Assembly: GCA_023145185.1 (NCBI GenBank)
Contig: JAGLEG010000180.1
Coordinates: forward strand, 1-6,433
DNA from: Thermoplasmata archaeon
GTDB taxonomy: Archaea > Thermoplasmatota > Penumbrarchaeia > Penumbrarchaeales > Penumbrarchaeaceae
Direction of reading: 5' to 3'
DNA: 6,433 bases
Part shown: positions 4,956-6,433 of the stretch, piece by piece
Layout: every line of letters begins with the position of its first letter
Numbering within the stretch: position 1 is the stretch's first letter
Translations under genes and position numbers: made by a program
Notes under the pieces: generated by a model
The model's input: the letters and a program-made list of their open reading frames with translations, nothing else
What the model was told of the DNA's origin: nothing
The model's database searches: none

Positions 4956-5603
4956 AACACTTTTAAATACTGTTAGCTTGTAATAATTTGGGAAATGATT
5001 TTTTAAAATGATATAATGTCGATTTTTTTCAAGTTCTGATTGATCACATTTTCTTAATGATTGGGCAATCCAATCTGGATATCTTAATCCATTTTCTAGA
5101 TCACGATAATTAAAGGACATTTGAATATTAAAATTATTTTGCCTTAATAATCGTTTCAACAACTTCATTGTTTGTTTTATTCCAAAGGTCGTATCATTGT
5201 CAAATGTTACCGAATAAGCATATCCTTTCCTGGCAATTTTTTTGATCAGGTAAAAATATAATAACGCCATTACTTTTTCTTCAAGATTTGCCTCATTGAT
5301 ATACTCTGATCTAATCTTTTCCCAATCCAATTTTCCATAAGGTATTGTAATCATCCTTACCTCTTCTTCATTTAAAAATTGAACCATTTCTAATAACGCA
5401 TCTTCTTTCAATTTGTGGCCTTTCTTATCATAAATTTTATTAAATCTGGCTTGAAATCGTCTATTGACATCATCGAAAGTAAATGAATTAAAAGTAACAG
5501 CACTAATAACTATATCTTCATATCCTTTACCTTTGGATGGTTTTGGGTTGCCACTCACATCAATATAGAAGTCAATGAAGCATGACTGTTTTGGCATTAT
5601 CAT
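4947..5603 (-). CDS. DUF3800-like protein (predicted RNase H-like fold), AT-rich, probably acquired
   Basis: A 218-residue protein with the outline of DUF3800. The opening strand CFIDFYIDVSGNP (8-20) corresponds to the family's YIDESGN with Asp15. GHKLKEDALLEMVQFL (62-77) matches its GxxLK-plus-helix segment. VTFDND (132-137) is a second acidic strand, and RYPDWIAQSLRKCD (174-187) matches the C-terminal ADxIAxAxRR segment with Asp177. DUF3800 proteins are predicted RNase H-like enzymes, often near mobile or defence genes; their substrate is largely unknown. Here the usual Glu after the first Asp is Val, so activity is uncertain. The ATG at 5603 has GGAGTGA at 5611-5617 seven nt upstream. The gene is strongly AT-rich (for example 14 G+C in bases 5101-5160, against 38 in 1081-1140), unlike all its neighbours, which suggests horizontal transfer. 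No transposase or recombinase is visible beside it. Confidence 0.7.
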   Translation of the reverse strand: MIMPKQSCFIDFYIDVSGNPKPSKGKGYEDIVISAVTFNSFTFDDVNRRFQARFNKIYDKKGHKLKEDALLEMVQFLNEEEVRMITIPYGKLDWEKIRSEYINEANLEEKVMALLYFYLIKKIARKGYAYSVTFDNDTTFGIKQTMKLLKRLLRQNNFNIQMSFNYRDLENGLRYPDWIAQSLRKCDQSELEKNRHYIILKNHFPNYYKLTVFKSVKI

Positions 5604-5708
5604 TTAAAAATCACTCCATTATATTAAGGTAGTTAGGCAAGGGTCACTGAAAGAATGTAATGCGTCAGGTGTTACAATTTTTGAACAAGATCATTCTCAT
5701 CTGATAAA
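5604..5708 (-). promoter_or_regulatory. Upstream region of the DUF3800-like gene
   Basis: This AT-rich leader holds GGAGTGA (5617-5611) and a TATA-like TTAATATAAT (5627-5618). That box is too close to the ATG to serve a transcript carrying the ribosome site; it would give a start inside or at the ORF. The true promoter may lie further upstream, or expression could be leaderless from the in-frame ATG two codons in. No operator-like inverted repeat stands out. Confidence 0.3.
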
Positions 5709-5741
5709 TTATAAAAAAGGGTGTGGACAAACGCCCACACC
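5709..5741 (-). terminator. Intrinsic-type terminator after the DUF2461 gene
   Basis: On the minus strand, GGTGTGG (5741-5735) pairs perfectly with CCACACC (5726-5720) across an 8-nt loop, followed at once by CTTTTTTATAATTT. It starts 12 nt after the DUF2461 stop. The stem plus T-run is a textbook factor-independent terminator shape, and it insulates the downstream DUF3800-like gene. Confidence 0.7.
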
Positions 5742-5753
5742 ATATGATCAAGA

Positions 5754-6431
5754 TCAAAGAGCCTTGATGAGCCACTCCTGTATCGGGGACATCTCCTCGA
5801 ACCTCCTCATCAGCTCATTGAGGATCTCCTCTCCGTAGACCCAATCCGGGATCGGTCCCCTCTCTATTGCGGTGAGTCCCCCGTACATCAGGAGTTCAGC
5901 TCTTGGGTGATCCTTATAGTATCCCCTTGGGACCCTCTTGTACTTCTTATCTCCAACGTGGTATCCCCTGGACCTCACGAGGTCAACGGCCTTCTCAAGT
6001 TCCGGCCCCAGTTTATCATCATCCACCGCCTCCCTGTACCTCTCCATCAGCTCAGGGGAGAACATGTAGAGGCCCACCCCCACCATGTACATCTCGGGTT
6101 CCAGATGGAAATAGTAGCCTGGGTTCTCCATTCTCTTTCTGTTCCCCTGCCACATGAATATTCCCATGTGCGTCTTGTAGGGGGACTTGTCACGGGAGAA
6201 ACGTACGTCCCTGTTGAGGCGGAAGAGGGCCTTGTTCACCAGGGGGATGGCGACGATGTCGGGAGCGATCTCCTGGAGCCGTGGGCCCATTGAGGATACG
6301 AAGCTCCTTGAGGGGTTCATCACCGAGTTGTCGTATCTCTCCCTGTTGGCAAGGAACCACTCCCTCTCGTTGTTGGCCGCCAGATCCTCGAAAAAGGAGA
6401 CGGTGTCCCTTTCAAACCCTTTGAACTCCAG
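5754..6431 (-). CDS. DUF2461 family protein (N-terminus cut by window edge)
   Basis: The frame is open from the window edge (first full codon at 6431-6429) to the TGA at 5756-5754, giving 225 residues. The visible start EFKGFERDTVSFFEDLAANNEREWF is the typical DUF2461 N-terminus, so only a few residues are missing. Residues 74-88 carry the family hallmark RDVRFSRDKSPYKTH, and NPGYYFHLEP (103-112) is the second conserved block. DUF2461 (the TIGR02453 group) occurs widely in bacteria and some archaea as a stand-alone soluble protein of about 220 residues. Its biochemical role is not established as far as I know. The in-frame GTG and ATG near 6323 fall inside the conserved domain and are not the start. 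Composition matches the GC-rich background, and a strong terminator follows the stop. Confidence 0.9.
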   Translation of the reverse strand: MEFKGFERDTVSFFEDLAANNEREWFLANRERYDNSVMNPSRSFVSSMGPRLQEIAPDIVAIPLVNKALFRLNRDVRFSRDKSPYKTHMGIFMWQGNRKRMENPGYYFHLEPEMYMVGVGLYMFSPELMERYREAVDDDKLGPELEKAVDLVRSRGYHVGDKKYKRVPRGYYKDHPRAELLMYGGLTAIERGPIPDWVYGEEILNELMRRFEEMSPIQEWLIKAL

Positions 6432-6433
6432 AT

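Noticed and set aside
4811..5680. Shared CGTCAGGT at about 4810 and 5665 as a possible repeat pair flanking the DUF3800-like gene
   Set aside because: Only 8-9 identical bases with no extended similarity; expected by chance at this length scale.
4640..5750. Insertion sequence or integrated element with boundaries
   Set aside because: No terminal inverted repeats, direct repeats, transposase or integrase could be found; the island is defined by composition only.
1..6433. CRISPR array or tRNA gene
   Set aside because: No regularly spaced repeats and no cloverleaf or conserved T-arm sequence were seen on either strand.

Overview
The window looks like archaeal chromosome, most likely euryarchaeal and possibly Thermoplasmata-like (the lineage is inference). 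The reasons are an archaeal-type 7S SRP RNA with both the helix 6 GGAG tetraloop and the helix 8 motif, TATA-like boxes about 25 bp upstream of plausible transcript starts, Shine-Dalgarno sites of GGAGGT type, and archaeal-style genes (KaiC-like ATPase, small zinc proteins, short CBS protein). No rRNA, tRNA, IS element or CRISPR array was recognised.

Layout. 3-458 (+): C-terminal part of a CDP-alcohol phosphatidyltransferase, cut by the window edge. 519-1208 (+): single-domain KaiC/RecA-like ATPase with an unusual Walker A. 1269-1724 (+): protein with two zf-TFIIB zinc modules. 1725-2120 (-): small protein with a C-terminal zinc ribbon, meeting the previous gene stop codon to stop codon. 2178-2846 (-): SerB-like HAD phosphatase. 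2857-3179 (-): SRP RNA, ending only about 10 nt before the HAD start. 3349-3777 and 3810-4598 (+): a two-CBS protein and a six-helix membrane protein that resembles a triplicated, carboxylate-less V/A-ATPase proteolipid. 4947-5603 (-): DUF3800-like protein in a strikingly AT-rich island. 5754-6431 (-): DUF2461 protein, missing only its first residues at the window edge.

Most of the window is GC-rich housekeeping-type sequence: lipid headgroup synthesis, protein targeting and small regulatory proteins. The exception is about 4640-5750, which is much richer in A+T and holds the DUF3800-like gene plus a compact unit at about 4801-4955. That unit has a TATA box, a nested hairpin containing a copy of the 16S anti-Shine-Dalgarno sequence, and terminator-like hairpins followed by T-rich sequence. 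This island is the likeliest acquired element and the best place to look for something undescribed. Any functional link between its protein and its RNA is a hypothesis only.
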